Assembly (NCBI RefSeq): GCF_000702605.1
Contig: NZ_JNIR01000001.1
Span: forward strand, 2,994,001 to 3,058,000
Source of the DNA: Exiguobacterium acetylicum DSM 20416
GTDB lineage: Bacteria > Bacillota > Bacilli > Exiguobacteriales > Exiguobacteriaceae
Length of the DNA stretch: 64,000 bases
Direction: 5' to 3'
Each line of letters begins with the position of its first letter. Position 1 is the first letter of the stretch. Positions 9,022 to 17,823 of this stretch are shown here, in pieces. The notes beneath the pieces were generated by a model, which was given only the letters and a program-made list of their open reading frames with translations, ran no database searches and was not told the origin of the DNA. The translations under genes and the position numbers were made by a program.

Positions 9022-9240
9022 GAGTATCCTCCTAACTAAACTAACGGTACAGATTTCTATACGGTCGTTCTATCTGTAGTTTATCTTAATCTGATTTAGT
9101 TCGAATTACAAATAATAATAGCTAAGAAAGATAATTTTATTTTTTGTGTAAGATTGAAAGCGTTTTTCTAGTAGGCTAAACGAGAAGAACAGCATGTTGT
9201 ACACTCGAAATCGCTTCCTAGGGAAACGATTCAAGGTAAA
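9022..9240 (-). promoter_or_regulatory. Upstream region of the MFS gene with a possible operator
   Basis: This AT-rich gap has no convincing gene. It holds the GGAGG ribosome site of the MFS gene and an inverted repeat ACAGAT (9049-9054) / ATCTGT (9072-9077) about 30 bases upstream of the start. That repeat could be a TetR- or MarR-type operator. The open frame running through this gap and the ytxJ gene lacks a ribosome site. Confidence 0.35.
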
Positions 9241-9279
9241 CAAAAAAGCGCAATCCTTCTCGTTAAAGAAAAATTGCGC
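9241..9279 (-). terminator. Terminator of the gabD-ALS-ytxJ operon
   Basis: GCGCAAT (9248-9254) pairs with ATTGCGC (9273-9279) and is followed by TTTTTTG on the minus strand. Confidence 0.8.
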
Positions 9280-9325
9280 GTCGTCTTTAGTTTGAAACAG
9301 CCGGAGGCTTGTTTCATAGCTAGCA

Positions 9326-9652
9326 TTACTGGACGTTCGTTTCGAGTGCATCTTTCGTGATGTCGTAATGAGAGGCTGTCCAGACCGATTTACCGTCTTG
9401 AATGAACAAAACTTGTGGTGACTCGTGTCGAACGCTGTAATGTTCGGCGATGTGGTTCGATAACGTCCGAGCTTCTTGGACGAAAAGATACGCCGTTGGA
9501 ACAGATGTTTCATCCGCGAACTTCGTATACTCCGAGAATCCTGCGGCACTGATCGGGCACGTCGTGCTGTGTTTGCAAATCACGAACGCGGTGTGTTCGG
9601 ACGCAAATTGATCAAAATCAGAAATAGATTGCAGTTTACGTGGTTGTGTCAT
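9326..9652 (-). CDS. ytxJ: YtxJ-type bacillithiol-system redox protein
   Basis: This 108-aa thioredoxin-fold protein has the single-cysteine motif STTCPISAAG (Cys near residue 32), which fits the YtxJ monothiol bacilliredoxin family. Such proteins probably remove bacillithiol from modified cysteines. I choose ATG 9652 over the GTG at 9661 because the GGAGGG ribosome site is nine bases upstream. That site lies inside the last codons of the preceding ThDP-enzyme gene, so translation is coupled. Confidence 0.85.
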   Translation of the reverse strand: MTQPRKLQSISDFDQFASEHTAFVICKHSTTCPISAAGFSEYTKFADETSVPTAYLFVQEARTLSNHIAEHYSVRHESPQVLFIQDGKSVWTASHYDITKDALETNVQ

Positions 9653-9657
9653 GTATA

Positions 9658-11286
9658 TCACCCTCCATACGTCCGGAGACGTTCACTTAACTTTAGATTT
9701 TCCCGGTAATCGACCGGACAGTCAATTAAAACGGGTCCATCACTTGCAAATGCTTGGTCAAGACAATGTGCGAGGGAACCATGCTCACCGACACGAAGAC
9801 CGAGTGCCCCAAAGGCGTGAGCCAGTTGAACGAGGTCTGGATTGTCAAACGTGATGTAGGACGACCGCCCATACGCTTGTTGTTGTTTCCATTCAATCAG
9901 TCCGTAGGTTCCGTCACGCCAAATCAATACGACGAGTGGAAGCTTCAGACGAACGGCAGTTTCAAGATCTTGTCCATTCATCAGAAAGGCACCATCTCCA
10001 GCCGCACAGACGATTCGCCGATCCGGATATAACAGCTTGGCTGCGAGCGCACTCGATAAACCATAGCCCATCGAAGCGAATCCATTGGAAATGAATAATT
10101 GATCTGGACGTGTCGTTTGATAATGACGAGCGAGCCACACTTTATGGGCGCCGACGTCTGAGAAGACCATGCCATCCTCCCCGACGGTTCGTTCGAGTTC
10201 ACGGACGATACTTTGAGGATGTAAAGGCAAGGCAAGCGAGTACGTTTCTTGAATCTCGTCGCGTAATTTATCGCGATCGTGTTGCCAGCCGTTCCACGCA
10301 CGCTCTGGAAGTAAAGGAGTCAATACAGTCAGCATATCGACGAGTGGTCCGACTACGTTCGCGACGACCGGATAATAGGCATCGATTTCGTGAGGATTCG
10401 TATCCAAATGGACGATTGGTGTCTTTTTCGGGTTCCATTTTTGCGGAGGTAACTCCGTAATATCGTAGCCCACCGTAATAATGAGGTCACTCGCATCGAG
10501 AATCCGCTGGTTGTAATCGACGTCCGGTAAACCGATCGTGTGTGCAGCGAGCGGATGGTGTGAAGAAATCGCTCCTTTTCCCATCATCGTCTCGACGACA
10601 GGAGCTTGGAGCTTTTCGACGAATGCTCGAAACGCTTCAAGTGCTTGCTGCCGGTGGATGCCAAATCCAGCAATGATGACGGGCCGTTTTGCTCGTTCAA
10701 TCAGACGTAAAGCATCGGGATCATCAATCGTCAAGGAATGGAGATGCGTTGGCGTACTATCCTGCTGTAAGGGTGTCACTGATTGATTACGTTCTTGTTT
10801 TGCGATGTCTTCTGGAAAAGAGATATGGGTTGCCCCTGGTTTTTCACTACTTGCTGTCGCAAAGGCACGTCGAACGATTTCCGGAATGACCTCCGCCGAC
10901 AGCACGGACGTACTGGACTTCGTGACAGGACGATAGAGATCTACGAGATCAAACATTTGATGCGACGCCTTATGTTGCCGTGCTGTTGCGCCTTGACCCG
11001 TGATCGCGACGACAGGGGAGTGATCCATCGTCGCACTTGCAATACCGGTCATCATATTGGTCGCACCAGGACCTAGTGTCGATAGGCAGACACCCGGTCG
11101 CCCACTCAGGCGACCGAACATCGCTGCCATGAAAGCGGCGTTCGTTTCGTGACGTGTCGTGATAAAGGTGATCGACGAACGACTGAGCGATTCGAGCAAT
11201 GTGATGTTTTCCTCACCGGGAACACCAAAGATATGCGTGACGCCCTCTGCCTCTAAACATTGGACGAACCAATCCGCCGCGTTCAC
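9658..11286 (-). CDS. ThDP enzyme of the acetolactate synthase family, possible 2-oxoglutarate decarboxylase
   Basis: This 542-aa protein has the three-domain thiamine-diphosphate layout. The PYR domain carries the catalytic Glu47 in TTRHETNAAF. Next is a central domain, then a PP domain with the cofactor motif GDGAFLMNGQDLETAVRL. By family it resembles catabolic acetolactate synthase. However, its start overlaps the succinate-semialdehyde dehydrogenase stop by four bases, and no acetolactate decarboxylase is near. In Synechococcus PCC 7002 an acetolactate-synthase-like gene beside SSADH encodes 2-oxoglutarate decarboxylase. The GVPGEEN, STLGPGATN and SHQMFDLV stretches look like that type. 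Its substrate is therefore open. Confidence 0.8.
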   Translation of the reverse strand: MNAADWFVQCLEAEGVTHIFGVPGEENITLLESLSRSSITFITTRHETNAAFMAAMFGRLSGRPGVCLSTLGPGATNMMTGIASATMDHSPVVAITGQGATARQHKASHQMFDLVDLYRPVTKSSTSVLSAEVIPEIVRRAFATASSEKPGATHISFPEDIAKQERNQSVTPLQQDSTPTHLHSLTIDDPDALRLIERAKRPVIIAGFGIHRQQALEAFRAFVEKLQAPVVETMMGKGAISSHHPLAAHTIGLPDVDYNQRILDASDLIITVGYDITELPPQKWNPKKTPIVHLDTNPHEIDAYYPVVANVVGPLVDMLTVLTPLLPERAWNGWQHDRDKLRDEIQETYSLALPLHPQSIVRELERTVGEDGMVFSDVGAHKVWLARHYQTTRPDQLFISNGFASMGYGLSSALAAKLLYPDRRIVCAAGDGAFLMNGQDLETAVRLKLPLVVLIWRDGTYGLIEWKQQQAYGRSSYITFDNPDLVQLAHAFGALGLRVGEHGSLAHCLDQAFASDGPVLIDCPVDYRENLKLSERLRTYGG

Positions 11287-12719
11287 GCTAGTCCACCGAT
11301 GGAAATGTACTTCGTCTCAAGATACGCTTCGAGTCCTTCACTACCGCCTTCGCGCCCGAGACCGGATTGTTTCATTCCACCAAATGGTGCTTGCGCAGCA
11401 GAAGGAACGCCATCATTCCAGCCGACGATTCCATAATCAAGCCCCTCGATTGCACGAATGGCACGCGCGTAATCCTTTGTAAAGACGTACGAAGCGAGAC
11501 CGAATGGTGTCTGATTGGCGTAACGAACCGCCTCCTCATCAGAACTGACACGCTGGACGGGAGCAACAGGTCCGAACGTCTCCTCGTTCATGATCAGCAT
11601 GCCGGGTTTTACGTCCGCAAGAACGGTTGCTTCATAATAATAGACATCGTTCTCCTCATCCGTCGTTCCTGTTCCGCCCGTGACGACTCGTGCACCAGCG
11701 GATGTCGCATCATCAACATGTTTTTTGACTTTATCGTAACCCGCTTTATTGATCATCGGTCCAATCTTCGTCTCAGCATCCAGACCATTTCCGGTCTTCA
11801 ACTTCGCTGTCTCTTGCCCGAGTTTTTCAACGAACGCGTCATAGATCGAGTCGGATACGTAAATCCGGTTTCCGCAGACACACGTCTGTCCGCCATTACG
11901 GAATTTAGACTTAATCGTCTCAGCAACAGCTAAATCAAGGTCACAGTCATCAAAGACGAGAATCGGTGCATGTCCTCCGAGTTCGAGCGACATCGCCTTG
12001 ATCGTCTCTGCTCCTTGAGCCATCAGCGTCCGTCCGACTTCGGTTGAACCAGTGAAGGTGATCTTATCGACATGTGGATGTGTCGCGAGTGATTCACCGA
12101 GTGCTTTCCCGCTGCCTGTAACGGCATTGACGACGCCTTCTGGAATCCCAACTTCCTGACAGAGTTCAAGAAGACGAAGCGCGGTAAGCGGAGTCGCTGT
12201 TGGTGGTTTGATGACAAACGTACATCCGGCGACGAGTGCCGGAGCAAGCTTTCGGGTAATCATGGCAGCCGGGAAGTTCCATGGTGTGATTGCAGCAACG
12301 ACACCGACCGGCTGTTTGATGACTTGAAGTCGTTTAGAAGCATCATGCGTTGGAATGACACGCCCATACGCCCGTTTTCCTTCCTCTGCAAACCACTTGA
12401 CGAAGTTTGCGGCATACTGCACTTCACCTTCTGATTCAGCGAGCGGTTTCCCCATTTCCAGCGTCATCAGGCGAGCCAGTTCATCTTTTTTCTCAATCAT
12501 CTTCGCATATAATTTCTCGAGAAGTTCGGCACGTTCGTAGACCGTCCGTTTCGACCAATCAGGAAATGCCTTCCGTGCTGCTTCGACAGCATCATTGACG
12601 TCTGATTTTGTTCCGTTTGGTACACTACCGACGACTTCCCCGGTCGCCGGATTCGTAACATCCGTCCGTTCTCGTCCGTGATCTAGCCATTGTCCGCCAA
12701 TAAAGAATTGTCCCTTCAT
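11283..12719 (-). CDS. gabD: NAD(P)-dependent succinate-semialdehyde dehydrogenase
   Basis: This 478-aa aldehyde dehydrogenase has the general base Glu in MSLELGGHAP and the catalytic Cys in GGQTCVCGNR. The second Cys two residues later is typical of SSADH. TPWNFPAAMITRKLAPAL and FTGSTEVGR are also SSADH-like. The protein oxidises succinate semialdehyde to succinate. It is first in an operon with the ThDP enzyme and ytxJ. No GABA transaminase is adjacent, so the semialdehyde could come from the ThDP enzyme. Confidence 0.9.
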   Translation of the reverse strand: MKGQFFIGGQWLDHGRERTDVTNPATGEVVGSVPNGTKSDVNDAVEAARKAFPDWSKRTVYERAELLEKLYAKMIEKKDELARLMTLEMGKPLAESEGEVQYAANFVKWFAEEGKRAYGRVIPTHDASKRLQVIKQPVGVVAAITPWNFPAAMITRKLAPALVAGCTFVIKPPTATPLTALRLLELCQEVGIPEGVVNAVTGSGKALGESLATHPHVDKITFTGSTEVGRTLMAQGAETIKAMSLELGGHAPILVFDDCDLDLAVAETIKSKFRNGGQTCVCGNRIYVSDSIYDAFVEKLGQETAKLKTGNGLDAETKIGPMINKAGYDKVKKHVDDATSAGARVVTGGTGTTDEENDVYYYEATVLADVKPGMLIMNEETFGPVAPVQRVSSDEEAVRYANQTPFGLASYVFTKDYARAIRAIEGLDYGIVGWNDGVPSAAQAPFGGMKQSGLGREGGSEGLEAYLETKYISIGGLA

Positions 12720-12935
12720 CCTGAAAATCCCCCTTTTTTTACGTGCATTGATAAGGGTATACCCGAACGAAGAAAAAAAGATTCACTCTCGGAAGGAAAG
12801 GTTATGCAAAAGGGTAGAAATCGACCGATAAACAGTGTAGGATAATTCAGTAAATGTAATGTAAAACGCTATGAAATATTCATCGTGAATAAAGAGTGAC
12901 ACCCGTTGATGTGAAATGGTGGAATCACCCCCGAA
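12720..12935. other. Intergenic region between gabD and malL
   Basis: This region carries the gabD leader and divergent promoter sequences. No convincing gene is visible, only short frames without a domain. Confidence 0.5.
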
Positions 12936-12938
12936 ACA

Positions 12939-12966
12939 TTGACTTTAAAAGTGGATTTGATAAGAT
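12939..12966 (+). promoter_or_regulatory. Sigma-A-like promoter of the glucosidase gene
   Basis: TTGACT (12939-12944), a 16-base spacer and TAAGAT (12961-12966) lie just before the MalR-type operator. Confidence 0.6.
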
Positions 12967-12981
12967 GAAGGTAGAGGATTT

Positions 12982-12997
12982 GCGCAATCGGTTGCGC
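12982..12997 (+). promoter_or_regulatory. LacI/MalR-type operator
   Basis: GCGCAATCGGTTGCGC is a perfect inverted repeat that contains GCAANCGNTTGC, the form bound by MalR and other LacI-family sugar repressors. It begins about 16 bases after the -10 box, a position where a repressor would block transcription. Confidence 0.7.
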
Positions 12998-13068
12998 TTT
13001 AAAGATGACTATGTATTGGATGATGAAAAAGACCACTAATGACTGACCTACGAGAGGATTCACGACAC

Positions 13069-14769
13069 ATGACACAAATGATACCGCGCCCTGAAACGGC
13101 CCAACAAACAATTACACGAGCTTGGTGGAAAGAAGCAGTTGCTTACCAAATCTATCCACGCAGCTTTTACGATGCAAACAACGATGGAATCGGCGATATT
13201 CCCGGTATCATCGCAAAACTGGATTATTTGAAGGATCTTGGTGTTGATGTGCTTTGGATTTGTCCGATGTTTAAATCGCCGAATGATGATAACGGATATG
13301 ACATCAGTGATTATGAAGATATCATGGATGAATTCGGTACGATGGCGGACTTTGATCTCTTAATGGAAGAAGCGCATAAGCGTGACATCAAGGTCTTGCT
13401 TGATCTCGTCGTCAACCACACATCCGATGAACACCCGTGGTTCCTTGAATCGCGTTCGTCAAAAGACAATGAGAAACGCGACTGGTACATCTGGAAAGAT
13501 GCTGTCAACGGTGGTGAGCCGAACAACTGGGAAAGTATTTTCGGCGGATCAGCATGGGAATATGACGAAAAGACGGAGCAGTACTTCCTCCACGTCTTCT
13601 CACGTCGTCAGCCGGACTTGAACTGGCAAAACCGCGACATGCGTCAAGCCGTCTATACGATGATTAACTGGTGGCTCGATAAAGGCATCGACGGTTTCCG
13701 AATCGATGCGATCAGTCACATCAACAAGGATCAATCATTCGCTGATCTCCCGAACCCGCTCGGTATGCCGTATGTCCCTTCATTCGATATGCATATGAAC
13801 GTCGAAGGCATCCATGCGTATCTCGAAGAGTTGAAGGATGAGACGTTCTCGAAATACGATATCATGACAGTTGGAGAAGCAAATGGTGTCACACCGGAAG
13901 AAGCGGATCTATGGGTCGGGGAAGAGAACGGCAAGATGAACATGGTCTTCCAGTTCGAGCGCATGGATCTCTGGCGCGCAGATACGGAAAAAGGCGTCGA
14001 CGTCGTCAAACTGAAACAAGTGCTGACGAAGTGGCAAAAAGGACTTGAAGCAACAGGTTGGAATGCCTTGTACCTCGAAAACCACGATAAGGTTCGTTCG
14101 GTCTCCCTTTGGGGCGACGAGGAACAGTACTGGAAAGAGAGCGCGAAGTCGCTTGCGATGATGTATTTCTTCATGCAAGGCACACCGTTCATCTATCAAG
14201 GACAAGAGATCGGGATGACAAACGTTCAATTCCCGGACATTTCGGATTATGATGATGTTGCTACGAAAAATATGTACGATATGCAACTTGCTTCTGGTAA
14301 GACACATGAGGAAATCATGGAAGTCATCTGGAACTCGTCCCGTGATAACTCACGTACACCGATGCAGTGGACGAATGAGCAAAACGGTGGCTTCTCGAAT
14401 CAATCTCCATGGTTTGGTGTCAACCCGAACTACGCGGACATCAACGTCGCGTCGCAAGAACAAGATGAAGATTCAATCTTGAACTTCTATAAACGAATGA
14501 TTCAAATTCGTAAGATGGAAGAGACGTTGATCTACGGCGCGTACGATCTTATCTTACCGGAAGATACAAAAGTCTACGCGTATACACGGACGCTTGGTGA
14601 CGAACAGTTCTTGATCGTTACGAACTTAAAAGGCGAAACAGCAGAAATCGATACGGACATCATCTTGCACTCGGACAATATGTTGCTTGGCAACTATCCG
14701 ACGATGCACCATGAAGGAACAGAACTGGAACTTCGTCCATTCGAAGCTCGTCTGTACCGTGTGCGCTAA
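13069..14769 (+). CDS. malL: Oligo-1,6-glucosidase / alpha-glucosidase (GH13)
   Basis: The protein is 566 aa from ATG 13069, preceded by GAGAGGA; ATG 13039 is possible but lacks a ribosome site. The (beta/alpha)8 barrel has the GH13 nucleophile Asp in GFRIDAISHI, the acid Glu in TVGEANG and the third acid in LENHDKVR. WWKEAVAYQIYPRSF at the N-terminus and VFSRRQPDLNWQN are typical of oligo-1,6-glucosidases. There is no signal peptide, so it is cytoplasmic. It cleaves alpha-1,6 and short alpha-1,4 glucosides taken up by the cell. Trehalose-6-phosphate hydrolase is less likely. The upstream MalR-type operator fits maltodextrin control. Confidence 0.9.
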   Translation: MTQMIPRPETAQQTITRAWWKEAVAYQIYPRSFYDANNDGIGDIPGIIAKLDYLKDLGVDVLWICPMFKSPNDDNGYDISDYEDIMDEFGTMADFDLLMEEAHKRDIKVLLDLVVNHTSDEHPWFLESRSSKDNEKRDWYIWKDAVNGGEPNNWESIFGGSAWEYDEKTEQYFLHVFSRRQPDLNWQNRDMRQAVYTMINWWLDKGIDGFRIDAISHINKDQSFADLPNPLGMPYVPSFDMHMNVEGIHAYLEELKDETFSKYDIMTVGEANGVTPEEADLWVGEENGKMNMVFQFERMDLWRADTEKGVDVVKLKQVLTKWQKGLEATGWNALYLENHDKVRSVSLWGDEEQYWKESAKSLAMMYFFMQGTPFIYQGQEIGMTNVQFPDISDYDDVATKNMYDMQLASGKTHEEIMEVIWNSSRDNSRTPMQWTNEQNGGFSNQSPWFGVNPNYADINVASQEQDEDSILNFYKRMIQIRKMEETLIYGAYDLILPEDTKVYAYTRTLGDEQFLIVTNLKGETAEIDTDIILHSDNMLLGNYPTMHHEGTELELRPFEARLYRVR

Positions 14770-14778
14770 TATGTTTTG

Positions 14779-14811
14779 AACGGATTCGAAGTATATCGAA
14801 TCCGTTTTTTT
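14779..14811 (+). terminator. Terminator after malL
   Basis: An 11-bp stem AACGGATTCGA (14779-14789) pairs with 14796-14806 and runs into seven Ts. Confidence 0.88.
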
Positions 14812-14877
14812 GTTGCATGTAAGCAGAAGGTGCATCAGACGAAAAAATCGTGTACGCTAAACGATGAGGTGATAGAA

Positions 14878-15300
14878 GTGAAACCAGTAAAGTACCCGGT
14901 GTCATTACGACAGGTGACGACGATTGAAGATGGTCCGATGCGTGAATCGGTCGAACTTGAAGCGGACGGCACGTTGTTTGAAACAAAAGACGGTTTTGCC
15001 GTGATGTTCGTTCAGCCGGATGAACAACCGATTGATACGACGATCAAATGGTCAAAAGATCAGATCGCCTTGAATCGTAAAGGTCCTGTTGCGATGCATC
15101 ATGTCTTTATTTTAGGAGAGACGACTAAAAGCCAGTATGGCAGTCAGTTCGGTCAAATGTTGATGGAAACAGACACGGAAACGATTGAGATGAAACCGCA
15201 ACAGATGCAGTTTCGCTATACATTAAAGATGAATGGACAAGCAGTCGGTACGTATACGATTGATTTAACTTGGGAACGGAGTGAGACGAATGGCATTTGA
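14878..15300 (+). CDS. DUF1934 (YwiB-like) beta-barrel protein
   Basis: The start is GTG 14878, with GAGGTG seven bases upstream; the longer open frame runs back through the malL terminator and is not credible. The 140-aa product is rich in beta strands and charged residues and has no signal peptide. Its length and the LRQVTTIEDGPMRESVELEADG start match the DUF1934/YwiB family, whose function is unknown. The next gene starts inside its last codons. Confidence 0.7.
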   Translation: MKPVKYPVSLRQVTTIEDGPMRESVELEADGTLFETKDGFAVMFVQPDEQPIDTTIKWSKDQIALNRKGPVAMHHVFILGETTKSQYGSQFGQMLMETDTETIEMKPQQMQFRYTLKMNGQAVGTYTIDLTWERSETNGI

Positions 15301-15709
15301 ACAAACAGTACGTCAAATGGAACAGATGTTGGAAGAGGAATGGTTTGAGTGGCTCGAGAACGATGAGCCGCGTTATAACGAATGGCGTGATCAACTCGAA
15401 GGACTCGCAGAGCAGGCCATCACGGAATACAATCCGAAGGTCGACCCGGAGTCCATCGATACGCTACTTTTAATTAATGAAGAATTACCTGTCTTGTACG
15501 GCGAAGATACTGTCATGCTGTATACAGCACTCTTGAAAGCACGTCAGGAAGACGATCAAGTGTACGAACGTTACTTGACGATTCTTGGTGCGTTCGCGGA
15601 CGAACAGCATCCAGCAATCCGTGAAGTCGAAAAGTTAGTCGCTAAAAAGGATTATAAAAATGCCTTCGCACGTGCAGTCCGTCTGCCACAGTCGCTCGGC
15701 TTAGAATAA
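15290..15709 (+). CDS. Acidic helical protein of unknown function
   Basis: This is a 139-aa protein from ATG 15290 (GGAG eight bases upstream), overlapping the preceding gene by 11 bases. It is strongly acidic, helical and soluble. Segments such as EEEWFEWLENDEPRYNEWRD and a run resembling TPR-like helices (AREVEKLVAKKDYKNAFARA type) are visible. I do not recognise a named family. Its operon position with the DUF1934 gene is the only context. Confidence 0.65.
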   Translation: MAFEQTVRQMEQMLEEEWFEWLENDEPRYNEWRDQLEGLAEQAITEYNPKVDPESIDTLLLINEELPVLYGEDTVMLYTALLKARQEDDQVYERYLTILGAFADEQHPAIREVEKLVAKKDYKNAFARAVRLPQSLGLE

Positions 15710-15721
15710 ACAATCACAGTG

Positions 15722-15755
15722 GACCATCTTGTATTAGACAGGGTGGTCTTTTTTT
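15722..15755 (+). terminator. Terminator
   Basis: GACCATCTTG (15722-15731) pairs, with two G-U pairs, with CAGGGTGGTC (15739-15748) followed by seven Ts. Confidence 0.75.
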
Positions 15756-15768
15756 AGGAGGAAGCGCC

Positions 15769-16206
15769 ATGTATCCACTTTATCGAATCATCGTCGCGAT
15801 CATCCGCAAAGACGCTCAACTGCTCGTAGTCAACAACCAATCAGGACTGGACGCCCGTTGGAGCTTACCCGGTGGACAGATTGAATCTGGAGAGACCCTC
15901 GAGCAAGCACTGCGTCGCGAGGTGGAAGAAGAAACTGGCTTGACGGTCACATCGTCGTCGTTTGCCTTTTTGACGGAGAACTTCATGCCGACCTATCAGG
16001 CGCACAGCCTTGTGACTTATTTTGATTGTCAGGTGAGTGGAAGAGTTGATCCAAATGATCCCGATGAAGAAATCATCGAGACGAAGTGGATCAATCAAAC
16101 GGAGTTAGCGAAGTACATCACGAGTGAAGACGTCCGTCTTCCGTTATCGGCATATTTAGAAGAACAGCACAAAGGCTATTATATGTTTGAAGAGATGAAG
16201 TGGTAA
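15769..16206 (+). CDS. Nudix hydrolase
   Basis: This 145-aa protein has the full Nudix box GX5EX7REUXEEXGU in GGQIESGETLEQALRREV and the following EEETGL (about residues 36-58). The box binds Mg2+ and cleaves a nucleoside diphosphate linked to another group. AGGAGG precedes the ATG. The substrate cannot be told from the sequence. Confidence 0.9.
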   Translation: MYPLYRIIVAIIRKDAQLLVVNNQSGLDARWSLPGGQIESGETLEQALRREVEEETGLTVTSSSFAFLTENFMPTYQAHSLVTYFDCQVSGRVDPNDPDEEIIETKWINQTELAKYITSEDVRLPLSAYLEEQHKGYYMFEEMKW

Positions 16207-16224
16207 CTCGGCTGTCATCGTTTC

Positions 16225-16277
16225 TTTACATTCCTTAAAGCCGTCTCCATCGTTCATTTACATTCGCTCGGTATGAT
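16225..16277 (+). promoter_or_regulatory. Alkaline phosphatase promoter, possible Pho box
   Basis: TTTACA occurs at 16225 and 16258, exactly 33 bases apart (three helical turns), and TATGAT at 16272-16277 could be the -10. PhoP of Bacillus binds TTAACA-like repeats spaced 11 bases apart, but the middle repeats are poor here. Confidence 0.35.
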
Positions 16278-16310
16278 GAAACCATCATCGTGAACAAGGA
16301 GGAAACACGA

Positions 16311-17645
16311 ATGAACAAGAAATGGATGGCGACAGGTATTCTCGGTACAGTGCTTATGACAGGAGTTGCAGGCTATACATATGAATCGGCTCAGCCGGTC
16401 GAGGCAAAACAGAACACGAAACAGGCGAAGGTTAAAAATGTCATTTTCATGATCCCGGACGGTTATTCGGCTGCCTATGCAACGAATTATCGCTGGTATC
16501 AAGGAGGCGAGGAAACTGAACTCGACGGTCACTTAAAAGGAATGATGCGGACGTATTCGGCAAACACGAAAGTGACCGATTCAGCAGCTGCCGGAACGGC
16601 GATGGCAACAGGAACAAAAACGAACAATGGAACAATCGGCATGGATCCGAGTGGAAAAGAAGTAGCATCTATTCTTGATCGGGCGGATCAAGCAGGCAAA
16701 GCAACAGGACTTGTCTCGACATCAGCCATCACACATGCGACACCAGCTGTTTTTGCATCGCATGTCGTAACGCGCGCGAACGAAGCGGACATCGCGAAGC
16801 AATACATGGATGAAATGAAAGTCGACGTCTTACTCGGTGGCGGTCAGAAATTCTTTTTTGATCAAAAGAATGGTGGTGTCCAAGAGGCTGGTAATCTAGT
16901 GAAGAAAGCAGAACGGGCAGGCTATCAGTACGCGGATTCACTCGAAAGTCTAAATGAGACAGACGGTCGTAAAGTTCTTGGTTTGTTTGCAGAAGAAGGA
17001 ATGGCACCAGAACTGGACCGAGAAAATACGAATCAACCGAGCCTTGCGACGATGACATCGAAAGCCCTGCAAACATTGAAGAAAGACCGCGATGGCTTCT
17101 TCTTGATGGTAGAAGGCAGTCAGATCGACTGGGCGGGTCACGCGCATGATGCTGCTTGGGCGATGAAGGATGCAGAGGCGTTCCACCAGGCAGTTGAAAA
17201 AGTGCTTCGTTTTGCAGCAAAAGATAAACACACATTGGTCGTCGTTGCTGGTGACCACGATACAGGTGGTATGTCAGTCGGTGGATACGACGAGTACGTC
17301 GCAAAACCGGAAGTCTTGAAAAACGTCAAAGCGACGGGTGATGAGATGGTTCGTCAGTTCAATGATGACTTATCGAATATCGCAACTGTCGTCAAACGGG
17401 AAACAACGTTCGATTTGACGGCTGAAGAAATTCAGACGTTGCAAAAAGTGGATGCGAAGAAACGCGTCATGACATTGAATGAGATGATCAGTAAACGGGC
17501 ATATGTCGGTTGGACGACTTCGGTACACACAGGTGTTGACGTTCCGCTCTACGCGTACGGTCCACAAAGCGAACAGTTCAGTGGGTTGCATGAAAATACG
17601 GACATCCCTGGCCTGATGGCTAATGCCATGAAATTAAAAAAATGA
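16311..17645 (+). CDS. phoA: Secreted alkaline phosphatase
   Basis: The protein is 444 aa from ATG 16311, with AAGGAGG eight bases upstream. It has a Sec signal peptide or anchor (about residues 1-32). The phosphatase core follows: metal ligand Asp in FMIPDGYS, nucleophile Ser in KVTDSAAAGTAMATG, metal ligands in VAGDHDTGG, and the final His in TSVHTGVDVPLYAYG. It releases phosphate from phosphomonoesters outside the membrane. The length fits Bacillus PhoA/PhoB. It stands alone with its own promoter and terminator, consistent with induction by phosphate starvation. Confidence 0.92.
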   Translation: MNKKWMATGILGTVLMTGVAGYTYESAQPVEAKQNTKQAKVKNVIFMIPDGYSAAYATNYRWYQGGEETELDGHLKGMMRTYSANTKVTDSAAAGTAMATGTKTNNGTIGMDPSGKEVASILDRADQAGKATGLVSTSAITHATPAVFASHVVTRANEADIAKQYMDEMKVDVLLGGGQKFFFDQKNGGVQEAGNLVKKAERAGYQYADSLESLNETDGRKVLGLFAEEGMAPELDRENTNQPSLATMTSKALQTLKKDRDGFFLMVEGSQIDWAGHAHDAAWAMKDAEAFHQAVEKVLRFAAKDKHTLVVVAGDHDTGGMSVGGYDEYVAKPEVLKNVKATGDEMVRQFNDDLSNIATVVKRETTFDLTAEEIQTLQKVDAKKRVMTLNEMISKRAYVGWTTSVHTGVDVPLYAYGPQSEQFSGLHENTDIPGLMANAMKLKK

Positions 17646-17662
17646 CGTATTGGACGTGATTA

Positions 17663-17699
17663 AATCAAGCGGTGGATCATCCACTGCTTGATTTTTTTT
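17663..17699 (+). terminator. Terminator after the phosphatase gene
   Basis: AATCAAGC (17663-17670) pairs with GCTTGATT (17686-17693), and the inner arms GTGG/CCAC extend the stem. A T8 run follows. Confidence 0.88.
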
Positions 17700-17747
17700 G
17701 AGTACTTATCTGCTTATGTGACACAGTAAAAACTAAATGAAAAAAAA

Positions 17748-17765
17748 TGAATGAATAGCCATTCA
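17748..17765 (+). promoter_or_regulatory. FadR (YsiA-type) operator
   Basis: TGAATGAATAGCCATTCA matches the Bacillus FadR consensus TGAATGAMTANTCATTCA at 17 of 18 positions. It sits about 60 bases upstream of the fadF start. In Bacillus subtilis FadR represses fatty-acid degradation genes, including fadF, until long-chain acyl-CoA binds. Confidence 0.85.
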
Positions 17766-17823
17766 TTATATGCTATACTCATTTCAACACAACTGCTTTA
17801 GGGGGAAAGGGGTTTGTTCGAAC

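Noticed and set aside
9106-9549. 147-codon minus-strand frame covering ytxJ
   Set aside because: No ribosome site, and it overlaps the well-supported ytxJ gene in another frame.
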